A stretch of 64,000 nucleotides of DNA from Sphingobacteriia bacterium. GTDB lineage: Bacteria; Bacteroidota; Bacteroidia; Chitinophagales; Chitinophagaceae. The stretch spans positions 310,001 to 374,000 of the forward strand of contig JAFKLS010000019.1 of the NCBI GenBank assembly GCA_017304675.1. The letters are read 5' to 3'. Below are positions 53,107 to 61,973 of this stretch, piece by piece. The notes beneath the pieces are model-generated. The model was given only the letters and a program-made list of their open reading frames with translations, made no database searches and was not told the origin of the DNA. The stretch's first letter is position 1. The number at the start of each line of letters is the position of its first letter. Both the position numbers and the translations under genes were made by a program.

Positions 53107-55548
53107 ATGAGCAGAATAGTAAAAATATTTTGGAATGTTTTTTTTATAGGTATTGCTTCATTTATTTTATTTCTTTTCCTGTGTAACTGGGGCGTATTTG
53201 GCGAAATGCCCTCTATTTCCAACATACAAAATCCCTCAGCTTCTTTATCAAGCCAGGTATATGCACAAGACGGAACATTGATGGGTAAATTTTATTTGGA
53301 AGACAGGGTGAATGTAGAGTTCAAAGACATTAGCAAACATGTAATCAATGCATTGGTGGCCACAGAAGATGAACGCTTTTACGATCATAACGGTATAGAC
53401 CTTCGCTCTATTCTCAGGGCTGTAAAAGGCCTTGGCAGAGATGGCGGAGCCAGTACCATTACCATGCAAACAGCAAAAAACCTGTTTACAGAATATAAGC
53501 GCAATGCATTCATAAGAATGGTGCAAAAATTTAAAGAAGGTATCATTGCCATAAAGCTGGAAAAATATTTCACCAAAGACGAAATCATTACCCTTTATCT
53601 CAACACCGTGCCTTTTGGAGATAATGTGTATGGCATTCGCAATGCTTCTAAAACCTTTTTTCAAAAAGAACCAGACAGGCTTAATGTAGAAGAAGCAGCA
53701 GTGCTTATAGGTATGCTTAAAGCCTCTTATACATACAATCCGAGAGCCAACCCCAAAAAAGCACTGGACAGGAGAAATACTGTTTTAGATCAGATGGTGC
53801 GCAATAAATTTCTTACTGAGCAGGAAGCTGCTACCTTAAAAGCCAAACCTATTGAATTGAACTATAAGAAATTAGACGAAACTGCCGGGCTTGGTCCTTA
53901 TTTCAGAATGGTATTGGGAGAAGACATGAAAAAATGGTGCAAAGAGCACAAAAAAAGCAATGGTGAGAATTATGATCTGTACAGGGATGGTTTAAAAATA
54001 TATACCACTATCAACCCCAAAATGCAACTCTATGCCGAAGAAGCTGTTGCCAAGCATATGAGCTATATACAAAAACTACTGAACCAGCAGGAAAATATAA
54101 AAAAAGGAACCGTTTGGAAAGGATTTGAAAATGTAGTGGAAGCAGCCATCAAACAATCTGACCGTTGGCGTAATTTAAGAAAAGAAGGAATAAGTGATGA
54201 GGAAATAAGAAAGAGTTTTGATGTTCCCGTTCAGATGAAAGTTTTTACATGGAACAATAACAGATCTAAAGATACTGTAATGACACCTTATGACTCTGTA
54301 AAATACACCAAACAAATGATGCAGGCAGGTTTCCTGGTACTTGATCCACTAAGTGGCGAAGTAAGAGCCTGGGTGGGGGGTATAGACTTTAAAACTTATA
54401 AATACGACCATGTTAACTACAACACTAAACGCCAGGTAGGTTCTACCATAAAACCTTTATTGTATAGCCTGGCCATAGAAGAAGCAGGTTTTACTCCCAA
54501 TACTCCTGTAGAAGATGTGCAACAAAGTTTTGGAGCTTATGGTATGGTGCCTGCTACCAGCAAATCTTGCAGCGGCACAACTATGCCAATGGTAGAAGCT
54601 TTGGCTATGTCTCGCAACTGTGCTACCGCCTATATCATGAAATCGTTAGACCCAAAAGGGAATAATGCGGCCAAACGTTTTGTAGATTTTTTAAAAAACA
54701 AATGTGCCTTGCAAACCAAGATAGATCCGCATCCATCTATTGCCATAGGCTCCTGTGAAATATCGTTATACGAAATGATACAGGCTTACAGCATGTTTCC
54801 TGGAAGAGGCTTTAATGTTAAACCCTTATATATTACCCGCATTGAAGATAAGAACGGCAATACCTTAGAAAATTTTACTCCACTGAGAAAAGAAGTGATT
54901 AGTGATGTTACCGCCTACTCATTAATAAAAATGATGCAGGAAGTAACGGCACGAGGTACTGCCAGAAGAATATGGGATTATGGCGTACGTGGAGAGATAG
55001 CAGGTAAAACAGGAACTACGAATGATAACAGCGATGCCTGGTTTATGGGATATACTCCGCAATTATTAGGAGGTGTTTGGGTAGGCTGTGATGATAGGTT
55101 CATTCGTTTTAACAGTGCAGATTATCAAGGGCAGGGTGCCAGGGCAGCAATGCCCATATGGGCCTATTTTTACGAAAAAGTGCTGAACGACCCAAGCATT
55201 TTGGGTGTAGACCCCAATGCAACTTTCGTTAAACCGGATATTATGCAAAACGACATCCAGTTCGACTATATTAACAATACTCAAAACCTTCCTGCAGGCG
55301 ATGAAGATATGGGCAACGGAAGAGAACAGGATTATGTACCAGCAGATGTAAAACCCGAAAATATTTCACCTGAATCAAAGATCATAACAGACGATGGTAA
55401 AAAGAATAATAACGGGTCTTCTCCTGCAAACAATAAACCCAACATTCCTGCTAAGCAACAAGACAATAAAAATAGTACGCAGCCGGCCAATAAACCACCT
55501 GAACCCAAAGCCATCATGCCGCCCAAAAAAAACGGTAACAATAAATAG
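53107..55548 (+). CDS. mrcA: class A penicillin-binding protein (PBP1a)
   Basis: The 813-residue bifunctional wall synthase has one N-terminal transmembrane helix. The GT51 glycosyltransferase has ATEDERFYDHNGID (catalytic Glu), GGASTITMQTAKNLF and KLEKYFTKDEIITLYLN. The transpeptidase has serine motif STIKP near residue 450, SxN in SRNCATAYI, and KTG in AGKTGTTNDNSDAWF. The last ~60 residues are a low-complexity Asn/Pro/Lys tail. It polymerises and crosslinks peptidoglycan in the periplasm. It is likely co-transcribed with sprE. Confidence 0.95.
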   Translation: MSRIVKIFWNVFFIGIASFILFLFLCNWGVFGEMPSISNIQNPSASLSSQVYAQDGTLMGKFYLEDRVNVEFKDISKHVINALVATEDERFYDHNGIDLRSILRAVKGLGRDGGASTITMQTAKNLFTEYKRNAFIRMVQKFKEGIIAIKLEKYFTKDEIITLYLNTVPFGDNVYGIRNASKTFFQKEPDRLNVEEAAVLIGMLKASYTYNPRANPKKALDRRNTVLDQMVRNKFLTEQEAATLKAKPIELNYKKLDETAGLGPYFRMVLGEDMKKWCKEHKKSNGENYDLYRDGLKIYTTINPKMQLYAEEAVAKHMSYIQKLLNQQENIKKGTVWKGFENVVEAAIKQSDRWRNLRKEGISDEEIRKSFDVPVQMKVFTWNNNRSKDTVMTPYDSVKYTKQMMQAGFLVLDPLSGEVRAWVGGIDFKTYKYDHVNYNTKRQVGSTIKPLLYSLAIEEAGFTPNTPVEDVQQSFGAYGMVPATSKSCSGTTMPMVEALAMSRNCATAYIMKSLDPKGNNAAKRFVDFLKNKCALQTKIDPHPSIAIGSCEISLYEMIQAYSMFPGRGFNVKPLYITRIEDKNGNTLENFTPLRKEVISDVTAYSLIKMMQEVTARGTARRIWDYGVRGEIAGKTGTTNDNSDAWFMGYTPQLLGGVWVGCDDRFIRFNSADYQGQGARAAMPIWAYFYEKVLNDPSILGVDPNATFVKPDIMQNDIQFDYINNTQNLPAGDEDMGNGREQDYVPADVKPENISPESKIITDDGKKNNNGSSPANNKPNIPAKQQDNKNSTQPANKPPEPKAIMPPKKNGNNK

Positions 55549-55640
55549 TTATTCTCAATGTTGTGTTTTGCAGGATTTATTGTGCAGTCAATATAGATAT
55601 TGTGCTGTATAAGTATTTTACATTTGCATTAAACAAGTAT

Positions 55641-56132
55641 ATGAATGAGAGAATTTTAGGTTTTCTTATTTATGCTGCAAAATGTGTAACGGGCATAATT
55701 ATCGTTTCTACACTTTCCCGGTTATTGAATTACACTGAATTTGCGTGGTGCCTGATATCTGTTATACTCGTATTATCACCTGATGGAAAAGATTCCGTTT
55801 CCCTGGCGCTTAACAGAATCAAAGCCAATCTTGTTGGAGCTGGCACTGGCCTGCTTTGCCTCGTGTTTTTTACAAGCAATATATGGACTATGAGTATTGC
55901 GGTTACACTTGCTTTAGCATTTTGTTATTTGTTTAAGCTGGATACTGCTGCCAGGTCTGCATTGGCAGCCACAATTATTATTATGATGCACGAAGTGGGT
56001 AAACATGTTTGGGATACAGCTTTTGAAAGAGTATTGGCAGTGCTGTCAGGCTGTATACTAGGCCTCATTATTACATTTGTTTTTCATTTTAAAATAAGTA
56101 GTGGCTTTGCAAGAACAAATGATGAGGCGTGA
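55641..56132 (+). CDS. FUSC-like small membrane protein
   Basis: ATG 55641 (MNERILGFLIYAAKCVTGII) gives 163 residues; the frame opens upstream at 55563 without support. Four to five hydrophobic helices resemble the N-terminal half of fusaric-acid-resistance/aromatic-acid exporter (FUSC) proteins: AKCVTGIIIVSTLSRLL, then WCLISVILVLSPDGKDSV, then RVLAVLSGCILGLII. It lacks the large cytoplasmic part of full exporters. Function is unknown. It stands 92 bp after mrcA and 46 bp before a SnoaL-like gene. Confidence 0.7.
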   Translation: MNERILGFLIYAAKCVTGIIIVSTLSRLLNYTEFAWCLISVILVLSPDGKDSVSLALNRIKANLVGAGTGLLCLVFFTSNIWTMSIAVTLALAFCYLFKLDTAARSALAATIIIMMHEVGKHVWDTAFERVLAVLSGCILGLIITFVFHFKISSGFARTNDEA

Positions 56133-56178
56133 ACTTAGTTATTTAAATATGCCATCAGTCATTTTACAATATACTTAG

Positions 56179-56556
56179 ATGACCAATACAAAGAACAAAA
56201 CAGTTGCTGTTAACTTTTTAAGAATGTGTGTTGGCGGAAATGTACGCTCAGCTTACGAGCTATACACCACAGAAAACTTTATACATCATAACCCATATTT
56301 TAAGGGAGATAAAGCAGCTCTAATCTGTGCAATGGAAGAAAGTGCACAACAAGGGCCTAATAAAACCTTAGATGTAAAAAAGGTGCTGGAAGATGGAATG
56401 TATGTAGCCGTTCATTCACACATTACACTACCCAATAATGAACCGGGTATTGCGGTGGTGCATATTTGCAGGTTTGAAAACGAATACATAGCGGAACTAT
56501 GGGATATTGCTATGATTATACCCGAAAACTCTCCCAACGAAAACGGTATATTTTAA
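56179..56556 (+). CDS. SnoaL-like (NTF2-fold) protein
   Basis: The 125-residue length and the pattern YTTENFIHHNPYFKGDKAAL, then VAVHSHITLPNNEPGIAVVH and FENEYIAELWDI match the SnoaL-like polyketide-cyclase/NTF2 superfamily. Members are small dimeric ligand-binding or isomerase-type proteins; no catalytic assignment is possible here. It is convergent with metZ, with 53 bp between them and no hairpin seen. Confidence 0.82.
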   Translation: MTNTKNKTVAVNFLRMCVGGNVRSAYELYTTENFIHHNPYFKGDKAALICAMEESAQQGPNKTLDVKKVLEDGMYVAVHSHITLPNNEPGIAVVHICRFENEYIAELWDIAMIIPENSPNENGIF

Positions 56557-56609
56557 CAACAAAGGCAATCATCTAAAATCATCCTCTCTCTCCACATACA
56601 TCAACGCAT

Positions 56610-57776
56610 CTAGCAATACGCCAAAGCCTGTATTATATCTGCTAAAATATCTTCCCTGTGTTCAAGCCCAACACTAATGCGAATAAGCCCCGGTGTAATA
56701 TTTACTTCCAACCGCTCTGCTTCCGATAGTTTTGCATGAGTTGTGCTTGCCGGATGCGATGCAATGGTTCTGGTATCGCCTAAATTGGCTGTAAGAGATA
56801 ACATTTGTAAGTGATTAAGGAATTTTTTCCCTGCTTCCGATCCACCCTTTAATTCAAAACAAACAATTCCTCCCCCACTGCTCATTTGCGCTTTCGCAAT
56901 AGCATATTGTGGATGAGAAGGGAGAAAAGGATATTTCAACCAACTGATTTTTTCGTGGTGCTGCAGTTGTTCTGCCAGATACAGAGCATTCGATGCATGG
57001 CGTTCCATTCTTACCTCAAGGGTTTCTAAACTCCTGCTTAATACCCATGCATTAAAAGGCGATAATGCGGGGCCGGAACTTCTGCAGAATAAATAAATAT
57101 CATGAATCAGTTTTTCTTTGCCTACTACTACTCCGCCTAATACCCTTCCCTGTCCATCCAACCACTTAGTAGCAGAATGAATAACCAGATCTGCACCTAA
57201 AGCAATTGGCTGTTGAGCTATGGGTGTGGCAAAACAATTATCAACATTTAAAATGATATTTTTTTCTTTCGCAATTTTCGAAATCATGGCAATATCCAAT
57301 ACATCTAATCCCGGATTGGTAGGGGTTTCCAGGTAAATCATTTTCGTATTGGGCTTAATAGCAGCACGCCACGCTTCCTCTGTAGCAGCAGCTGATATAT
57401 AAGTAGATTCAATTCCATATTTGGGTAAAAATTTAGAAACCACCGTATGTGTACTACCGAAAATAGCATTGCAACTTAATAAATGATCTCCCTGCTTCAT
57501 TAATGCCATAAAACTTGCAAATACTGCCGCCATGCCAGAAGCAGTAGCATAACCATCTTCTGCGCCTTCTAATGCACACATCCTTTGTACAAACTCATCT
57601 ACAGTAGGGTTGCTGAAGCGGCTGTAAATATTTACATCTATCTCATCAGCAAACGCAGCACGCATGGTCTCTGCATCATTATAACAAAAACTACTCGTTA
57701 AAAACATTGGAGAGGAATGCTCCATTTCGTTGGTTTGCGCTGCTCTTGTTCTGATGACTTTTGTAATAGGGTTCAT
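56610..57776 (-). CDS. metZ: O-succinylhomoserine sulfhydrylase / Cys-Met metabolism PLP enzyme
   Basis: This 388-residue PLP enzyme of the gamma-family has SRFSNPTVDEFVQRMCALEG, the cofactor-stacking ATASGMAAVFASF, and the Schiff-base Lys in HSATKWLDGQGRVLGG. The GQGRVLGG stretch and length fit MetZ-type sulfhydrylases, which add sulfide to an activated homoserine. With MetX (an acetyltransferase by name) on the other side of the OsmC-family gene, the local product is homocysteine. Whether it prefers O-acetyl- or O-succinylhomoserine cannot be read. Confidence 0.88.
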   Translation of the reverse strand: MNPITKVIRTRAAQTNEMEHSSPMFLTSSFCYNDAETMRAAFADEIDVNIYSRFSNPTVDEFVQRMCALEGAEDGYATASGMAAVFASFMALMKQGDHLLSCNAIFGSTHTVVSKFLPKYGIESTYISAAATEEAWRAAIKPNTKMIYLETPTNPGLDVLDIAMISKIAKEKNIILNVDNCFATPIAQQPIALGADLVIHSATKWLDGQGRVLGGVVVGKEKLIHDIYLFCRSSGPALSPFNAWVLSRSLETLEVRMERHASNALYLAEQLQHHEKISWLKYPFLPSHPQYAIAKAQMSSGGGIVCFELKGGSEAGKKFLNHLQMLSLTANLGDTRTIASHPASTTHAKLSEAERLEVNITPGLIRISVGLEHREDILADIIQALAYC

Positions 57777-57844
57777 TGTAGAATTAGAAATTAAAAATTA
57801 GTAATTAAGAATTGTTGCGGGTTGTTAGTTCTTTAAGCAAATTT

Positions 57845-57895
57845 CAACTTGCTTGTATGTTTTTCATTTTCAATTTTCCACTTTCAATTTTCAAT
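57845..57895. repeat. low-complexity (TTTTCAATT)n repeat
   Basis: A run built from TTTTCAATTT and CCACTTTCAATTTTCAATT units lies between metZ and the OsmC-family gene and overlaps the last codons of the latter (stop at 57884). Just upstream, 57784-57812 has AATTAAAAATTAGTAATTAAG-type sequence, similar to part of the insertion in hutU. Confidence 0.5.
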
Positions 57896-58306
57896 TAAAA
57901 TATCCCAACTGATTTCGCATCCTGCAGCTCGTAATGTTGCAGCAACGGAACAATATTTATCTATCGATAAAGCACAAGCTTTTCTTGCTTTATCTTCATC
58001 AACAGTTCCTTTGAATTTAAAAAGCACATCAATCTTTTTCCATAATGATGGTTCTTTTCCTTGCTCTCTTTCACCATGAATACTTATAGAAAAGTCTTTT
58101 ACATCCTGGCGCTGTTTCTTCAGTATAGAAACAATATCAATACCGCTGCATCCGCCAAGGCTCATTAATAAAACCTGCATCGGCCTTACACCTGAATTAT
58201 TTCCACCAATTTCAGCAGCTGCATCCATGCGTAAAGTGTGACCATTTGCATCTATTCCTTCAAACGCAAAAGCATCATCTTTTCTCTTTATCTCGACTGA
58301 TATCAT
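57884..58306 (-). CDS. OsmC/Ohr-family redox protein
   Basis: ATG 58306 (MISVEIKRKDDAFAF) is chosen. The ORF can extend to a TTG at 58324, but that codon lies inside the -7 element at 58322-58329. The GGCSGIDIVSILKKQR and later KYCSVAATLRAAGCEISW motifs carry the two redox cysteines of OsmC-type proteins, which detoxify organic hydroperoxides. The ~140-residue length is usual. It lies between metZ and the metX leader; a link between peroxide defence and thiol synthesis is plausible but inferred. Confidence 0.88.
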   Translation of the reverse strand: MISVEIKRKDDAFAFEGIDANGHTLRMDAAAEIGGNNSGVRPMQVLLMSLGGCSGIDIVSILKKQRQDVKDFSISIHGEREQGKEPSLWKKIDVLFKFKGTVDEDKARKACALSIDKYCSVAATLRAAGCEISWDILIEN

Positions 58307-58321
58307 TTCAAAAATTTCCGA

Positions 58322-58329
58322 CAAAAGTA
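58322..58329 (-). promoter_or_regulatory. -7 element (TACTTTTG) of the OsmC-family gene
   Basis: On the minus strand TACTTTTG fits TAnnTTTG and lies 15 bp upstream of ATG 58306. It decides the start by excluding the upstream TTG. Confidence 0.5.
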
Positions 58330-58383
58330 AATGATACAGTCTTGTTTCTTATACGAGATGCAAAAACTTTATGTTGATATCTG

Positions 58384-58391
58384 TATATTTG
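58384..58391 (+). promoter_or_regulatory. -7 element (TATATTTG) of the metX leader transcript
   Basis: TATATTTG is a full match to TAnnTTTG and ends 16 bp before the leader-peptide ATG at 58408, so transcription would begin just ahead of the leader. No clear -33 TTTG is present at the usual distance. Confidence 0.55.
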
Positions 58392-58407
58392 ATCCAAAAT
58401 TGTCTAT

Positions 58408-58461
58408 ATGACCGATAGATTAATGTGTACCCCCGATAATTGTTGTTGCTGTTGTTATTAA
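58408..58461 (+). CDS. cysteine-rich leader peptide upstream of metX
   Basis: A 17-codon ORF reads MTDRLMCTPDNCCCCCY then TAA. Five consecutive cysteine codons (TGT TGT TGC TGT TGT, 58441-58455) come just before the stop, and a sixth is at residue 7. It starts 16 bp after a full -7 element and stops 63 bp before the metX start. By analogy with amino-acid-rich leaders of attenuated operons, ribosomes short of Cys-tRNA should stall at the Cys run and alter expression of metX. No typical terminator is seen between it and metX, so the mechanism may act on translation or RNA folding. A chance ORF of this design at this place is unlikely. Confidence 0.75.
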   Translation: MTDRLMCTPDNCCCCCY

Positions 58462-58483
58462 TACAGCTTTACACTATGGTCAT
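58408..58483 (+). promoter_or_regulatory. RNA stem closing around the leader ORF
   Basis: ATGACC-G-ATAG (58408-58418, starting at the leader start codon) can pair with CTATGGTCAT (58474-58483): ten pairs with one bulged G. The loop contains the whole Cys run and stop codon. A ribosome initiating or moving through the leader would open this stem, which links leader translation to folding of the RNA before metX. Confidence 0.5.
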
Positions 58484-58524
58484 TTCTTTCTTACAATTTT
58501 TCCAATTACAACTTAGGTTACATC

Positions 58525-59547
58525 ATGAAGGTTTTTGAATATCAACAGGAGTTTACACTAGAAAACGGCACTACACTTCCTTCTCTGCAAATCGCTTATC
58601 ATACATATGGCACACTGAACGCTGCTAAAGATAATGTAGTTTGGATATGCCATGCTTTAACTGCCAACTCAGATGTTGCAGATTGGTGGAAAGGTTTGGT
58701 TGGGGAGGGCTGGCTTATCAATCCTGAAAAATATTTCATTGTTTGTGCCAACATCTTAGGCTCTTGCTATGGTACAACAGGCCCTGTATCTAATAATCCG
58801 AAAACAAATGAGCCTTATTTTGCCACTTTCCCATCCGTTACCATTAGAGATATGGTACACGCACATATTCTATTGCGCAAACAGTTACAGATAGATTCTA
58901 TTTATTTGTTAATGGGTGGAAGCATGGGTGGTTACCAGGCATTGGAATGGTGCGTGATGGAAAGAAATGTGATCAAGAATTTATTTTTGATAGCCACCTC
59001 ACCTTCTGAAAGCGCCTGGGGTGTTTCAGTACACACAGCACAACGTTTAGCCATTGAAGCAGACCCTACCTGGAACGAACAGAGAGCAGGTGCCGGAGCA
59101 AAAGGGCTAAAAGCTGCAAGGGCAATCGGTATGCTCACTTATCGCAATTATAAAATATTACATGAAAAGCAAACAGATCCTGATCCTGAAAAGATAGACA
59201 ACTTCAAAGCTTCTTCTTATATCAATTACCAGGGAGATAAATTGGTGAAACGTTTTAACGCTTACAGTTACTGGTTGTTAACAAAAAGTATGGATAGTCA
59301 TCATTTAGGCAGAGGTCGTGGTGGTGATTTGATTAAAACATTACAATCTATTCAGCAACCAACATTGATCATCGGGATTGATAGCGATATTCTTTGTCCT
59401 TTAGATGAGCAGGAATTCATGGCAACACATATGCCTAATGCAGCATTGGTGGCAATTGGTTCTGCTTATGGGCACGATGGATTTATTATTGAAACAAAAC
59501 AGATAACAGAGCACTTGGATAAATGGATAGGCGGCTTAGCGGATTAG
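58525..59547 (+). CDS. metX: homoserine O-acetyltransferase
   Basis: This 340-residue alpha/beta-hydrolase has the nucleophile elbow MGGSMGGYQALEW (Ser near 133), ALTANSDVADWW for the oxyanion region, the catalytic Asp in GIDSDILCPL, and His in YGHDGFIIE. ILGSCYGTTGPVSNNP is a strong MetX marker. It acetylates homoserine for methionine synthesis and, with the sulfhydrylase, also ties to cysteine/sulfide use. The cysteine-rich leader ORF 63 bp upstream suggests control by Cys-tRNA level. A small TPR gene follows by 36 bp. Confidence 0.93.
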   Translation: MKVFEYQQEFTLENGTTLPSLQIAYHTYGTLNAAKDNVVWICHALTANSDVADWWKGLVGEGWLINPEKYFIVCANILGSCYGTTGPVSNNPKTNEPYFATFPSVTIRDMVHAHILLRKQLQIDSIYLLMGGSMGGYQALEWCVMERNVIKNLFLIATSPSESAWGVSVHTAQRLAIEADPTWNEQRAGAGAKGLKAARAIGMLTYRNYKILHEKQTDPDPEKIDNFKASSYINYQGDKLVKRFNAYSYWLLTKSMDSHHLGRGRGGDLIKTLQSIQQPTLIIGIDSDILCPLDEQEFMATHMPNAALVAIGSAYGHDGFIIETKQITEHLDKWIGGLAD

Positions 59548-59583
59548 CCAACTATTCAATTCATCAATCCTTACATTCGCAGT

Positions 59584-59895
59584 ATGAATCGTATTGAGAA
59601 AATAAAAGAATTTCTTACTGCCAATCCGAAAGATAACTTTCTTCGGCATGCTTTGGCCCTTGAATATATTAAAGAAGGCAATGATGCCGATGCAAGGATC
59701 TTATTTGAAAACATTTTAACTGAGTTTCCGGACTATATCGGTTCTTATTATCATCTCGCGAAATTGTTAGAACGAAATGGCGACAATACTTCTGCCATCA
59801 GTTGGTACGAAAAAGGAATGGCTGCCGCAAAAGCGGCAAAGGATCAACATGCATATAATGAATTGCAGGCTGCTCATGAAGATTTAGTGTATTAA
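59584..59895 (+). CDS. small TPR-repeat protein
   Basis: The 103-residue protein has about two to three tetratricopeptide repeats (NFLRHALALEYIKEGNDADA, then GSYYHLAKLLERNGDNTSAI). Such proteins mediate protein contacts; no partner can be named. It lies 36 bp after metX and has a TACATTCG-type -7-like element before it (59571-59578), so it may be separately transcribed. Confidence 0.8.
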   Translation: MNRIEKIKEFLTANPKDNFLRHALALEYIKEGNDADARILFENILTEFPDYIGSYYHLAKLLERNGDNTSAISWYEKGMAAAKAAKDQHAYNELQAAHEDLVY

Positions 59896-59944
59896 ATTTA
59901 TTTCCTCCTTTCACCTTTACCCAAAAAGCAGAACTAAAAAGCCA

Positions 59945-59982
59945 GGAATGAATGATGTACAGCCATTCGTTCTTTTGCTTTT
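59945..59982 (+). terminator. weak terminator after the TPR gene
   Basis: GAATGAATG and CATTCGTTC pair with one G-T wobble around a 9-nt loop (59946-59972), followed by TTTTGCTTTT. It sits between the TPR gene and hutU. Confidence 0.4.
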
Positions 59983-60129
59983 CTCAACAGTAGTGCTACT
60001 GTGAATTTAATTTTAGAATTCTATCATACTCGGTTTTTAATTTTTGCTTTTTTCTTTCAAGAGAAAAGAAGAATAAATATTTATCTTGCTTTAATAACGC
60101 TCTACGAATTATTACTAATAACGATTGCC

Positions 60130-61902
60130 ATGTTAACACAAACAACACACTACGATCCTGTTAAGTATAAAACACCAACAGGAACAACACTTCATTGTAA
60201 AGGATGGATACAGGAAGCAGCATTAAGAATGTTGCTGAACAATTTAAACCCCGAAGTAGCAGAAAGACCTGATGATTTAATTGTTTATGGCGGAAGAGGA
60301 AAAGCTGCCAGAAATTTTGAAGCATTGGATAACATTATTGCTGCATTGAAAATTTTAGAGAATGATGAATCACTTTTAATTCAAAGCGGGAAGCCTGTCG
60401 GTATTTTGAAAACGCATGAACATGCTCCCAGAGTATTAATCTCCAATTCACAACTCGTTCCCAAATGGGCAACATGGGAACATTTTGATGAACTGGAAAA
60501 GAAAGGTTTGATGATGTACGGACAAATGACTGCAGGCAGTTGGATATACATCGGCTCACAAGGAATTGTTCAGGGAACTTATGAAACTTACGCAGCCGTT
60601 GCAGACAAGCATTTCTCCCCTTCAGGGGATGGGGATGGCGGCACTTTAAAACATACACTCAATGTTACAGCGGGTTTAGGAGGAATGGGCGGTGCACAAC
60701 CTTTAGCCATTACCATGAATGAAGGCGTTGCATTGATTGCTGAAGTAGAAGAATGGAGAATTGATAAAAGATTGGAAACAAAATATCTGGATGAAAAATT
60801 CATTGATATAGATGAAGCAATCGATAAAGCACTTGAATACAAAAAGCTTGGTATTGCAAAAAGTATTGGTGTGTTGTGTAATGCTGTTCATTTATTGGAA
60901 AAATTGATCGAAAGAAATATTATTCCCGATACGTTAACAGATCAAACTTCTGCACATGATCCATTGATCGGTTATTGGCCGCATGAAATTTCTTATGAGC
61001 AGGCAAAAGTATTGAGAACAGGGAACCCGCAACAATATATTCAATACAGTTATGCATCTATGTATAAGCATGTACAATTGATGATTGAATTGATGAATAA
61101 AGGTGCTATTACTTTTGATTACGGAAATAATATCAGAGCGAGAGCTGAGGAATTTGAATTAAAAATTAAGAATGAAGAATTAAGAATTAAAGACAACTCA
61201 GGCAATAACTTATCACTTATAACTCATAACTTCCCACTTGGGCGCTGCTTCTCCTTTCCCGGTTTTGTTCCGGCATATATTCGTCCGCTTTTCTGCGAAG
61301 GCAAGGGGCCATTCCGTTGGGCTGCATTGAGTGGTGATGCAAACGATATTGCTGTTACCGACGAACTCATCGCTAACATGTTTCCTGAAAATAAAAGTTT
61401 ACAACGCTGGTTAAAATTGGCAAAAGAAAGAATTGCATTTCAGGGATTGCCAGCAAGAATTTGTTGGTTGGGACAAGGTGAAAGAGAAAAAGCAGGATTG
61501 GCATTTAATGAATTGGTAAGAACAGGAAAAGTAAAAGCGCCGATCGTTATTGGAAGAGATCACTTAGATACAGGCTCTGTTGCATCGCCTAACAGGGAAA
61601 CAGAAGCGATGTTAGATGGCAGCGATGCCGTTGCAGACTGGCCTCTGTTGAATGCATTGGTGAACACAGCCGGCGGAGCCAGTTGGGTAAGCTTGCATCA
61701 TGGTGGTGGTGTGGGTATGGGTTACAGTATTCATGCAGGAATGGTGATTGTTGCAGATGGCACAGATGCAGCAGCAGCAAGACTTTCAAGGGTATTGAGA
61801 AATGATCCGGGAATGGGTGTGATACGCCATGCAGATGCAGGTTATGATATTGCTAAAGAAACGTTGCAGAAAAACGATCTGGATTTTAAAGAAAGACTTT
61901 GA
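60130..61902 (+). CDS. hutU: urocanate hydratase with two in-frame insertions
   Basis: ATG 60130 ([18 protein letters not shown]) is the start; the frame runs further upstream through hydrophobic nonsense to 60001. Urocanase landmarks: [18 protein letters not shown], the NAD-site region [44 protein letters not shown] with the conserved Cys, and [17 protein letters not shown]. It hydrates urocanate in histidine breakdown. At 590 residues it is about 35 longer than usual. The excess is two inserts: SPSGDGD (60616-60636) and a ~30-residue Lys/Glu/Asn-rich segment (61156-61245), both made of repeat-like DNA. Both lie in surface-type loops, so activity may survive. No other hut genes are adjacent. 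Confidence 0.9.
   Translation: MLTQTTHYDPVKYKTPTGTTLHCKGWIQEAALRMLLNNLNPEVAERPDDLIVYGGRGKAARNFEALDNIIAALKILENDESLLIQSGKPVGILKTHEHAPRVLISNSQLVPKWATWEHFDELEKKGLMMYGQMTAGSWIYIGSQGIVQGTYETYAAVADKHFSPSGDGDGGTLKHTLNVTAGLGGMGGAQPLAITMNEGVALIAEVEEWRIDKRLETKYLDEKFIDIDEAIDKALEYKKLGIAKSIGVLCNAVHLLEKLIERNIIPDTLTDQTSAHDPLIGYWPHEISYEQAKVLRTGNPQQYIQYSYASMYKHVQLMIELMNKGAITFDYGNNIRARAEEFELKIKNEELRIKDNSGNNLSLITHNFPLGRCFSFPGFVPAYIRPLFCEGKGPFRWAALSGDANDIAVTDELIANMFPENKSLQRWLKLAKERIAFQGLPARICWLGQGEREKAGLAFNELVRTGKVKAPIVIGRDHLDTGSVASPNRETEAMLDGSDAVADWPLLNALVNTAGGASWVSLHHGGGVGMGYSIHAGMVIVADGTDAAAARLSRVLRNDPGMGVIRHADAGYDIAKETLQKNDLDFKERL
60616..60636 (+). repeat. short repeat-like insertion in hutU
   Basis: About 21 bases with a CCCC-TTCA-GGGG hairpin core encode SPSGDGD between KHF and GGTLK, where urocanases normally have no residues. 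Reading frame is kept. Confidence 0.5.
61156..61245 (+). repeat. 90-bp repeat-derived insertion in hutU
   Basis: The left half is AATTAAAAATTAAG/AATTAAGAATTAA simple sequence, like 57784-57812. The right half contains ACTTATAACT, like the reverse complement of 46671-46700. It encodes a ~30-residue segment placed between EEF and the conserved [13 protein letters not shown], and keeps frame. Confidence 0.6.
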
Positions 61903-61922
61903 TAAAGTAATAATGGAAAATG

Positions 61923-61959
61923 AAAACCCTGACAGGCTTGAAAGCGCTGTCGGGGTTTT
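61923..61959 (+). terminator. rho-independent terminator of hutU
   Basis: AAAACCCTGACAG and CTGTCGGGGTTTT form a 13-bp stem with one mismatch and an 11-nt loop, ending in a T-run. It lies 20 bp past the hutU stop. Confidence 0.82.
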
Positions 61960-61973
61960 GTTATATGGGATCT

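Noticed and set aside
58462..58524. SAM riboswitch before metX
   Set aside because: The space between promoter and metX is only ~130 bp, is occupied by the leader ORF, and shows no SAM-I or SAM-II type helices that I could find.
60001..60129. Longer hutU start with a hydrophobic N-terminus
   Set aside because: The extra 43 residues do not match urocanases, which are cytoplasmic, and ATG 60130 gives the family N-terminus.
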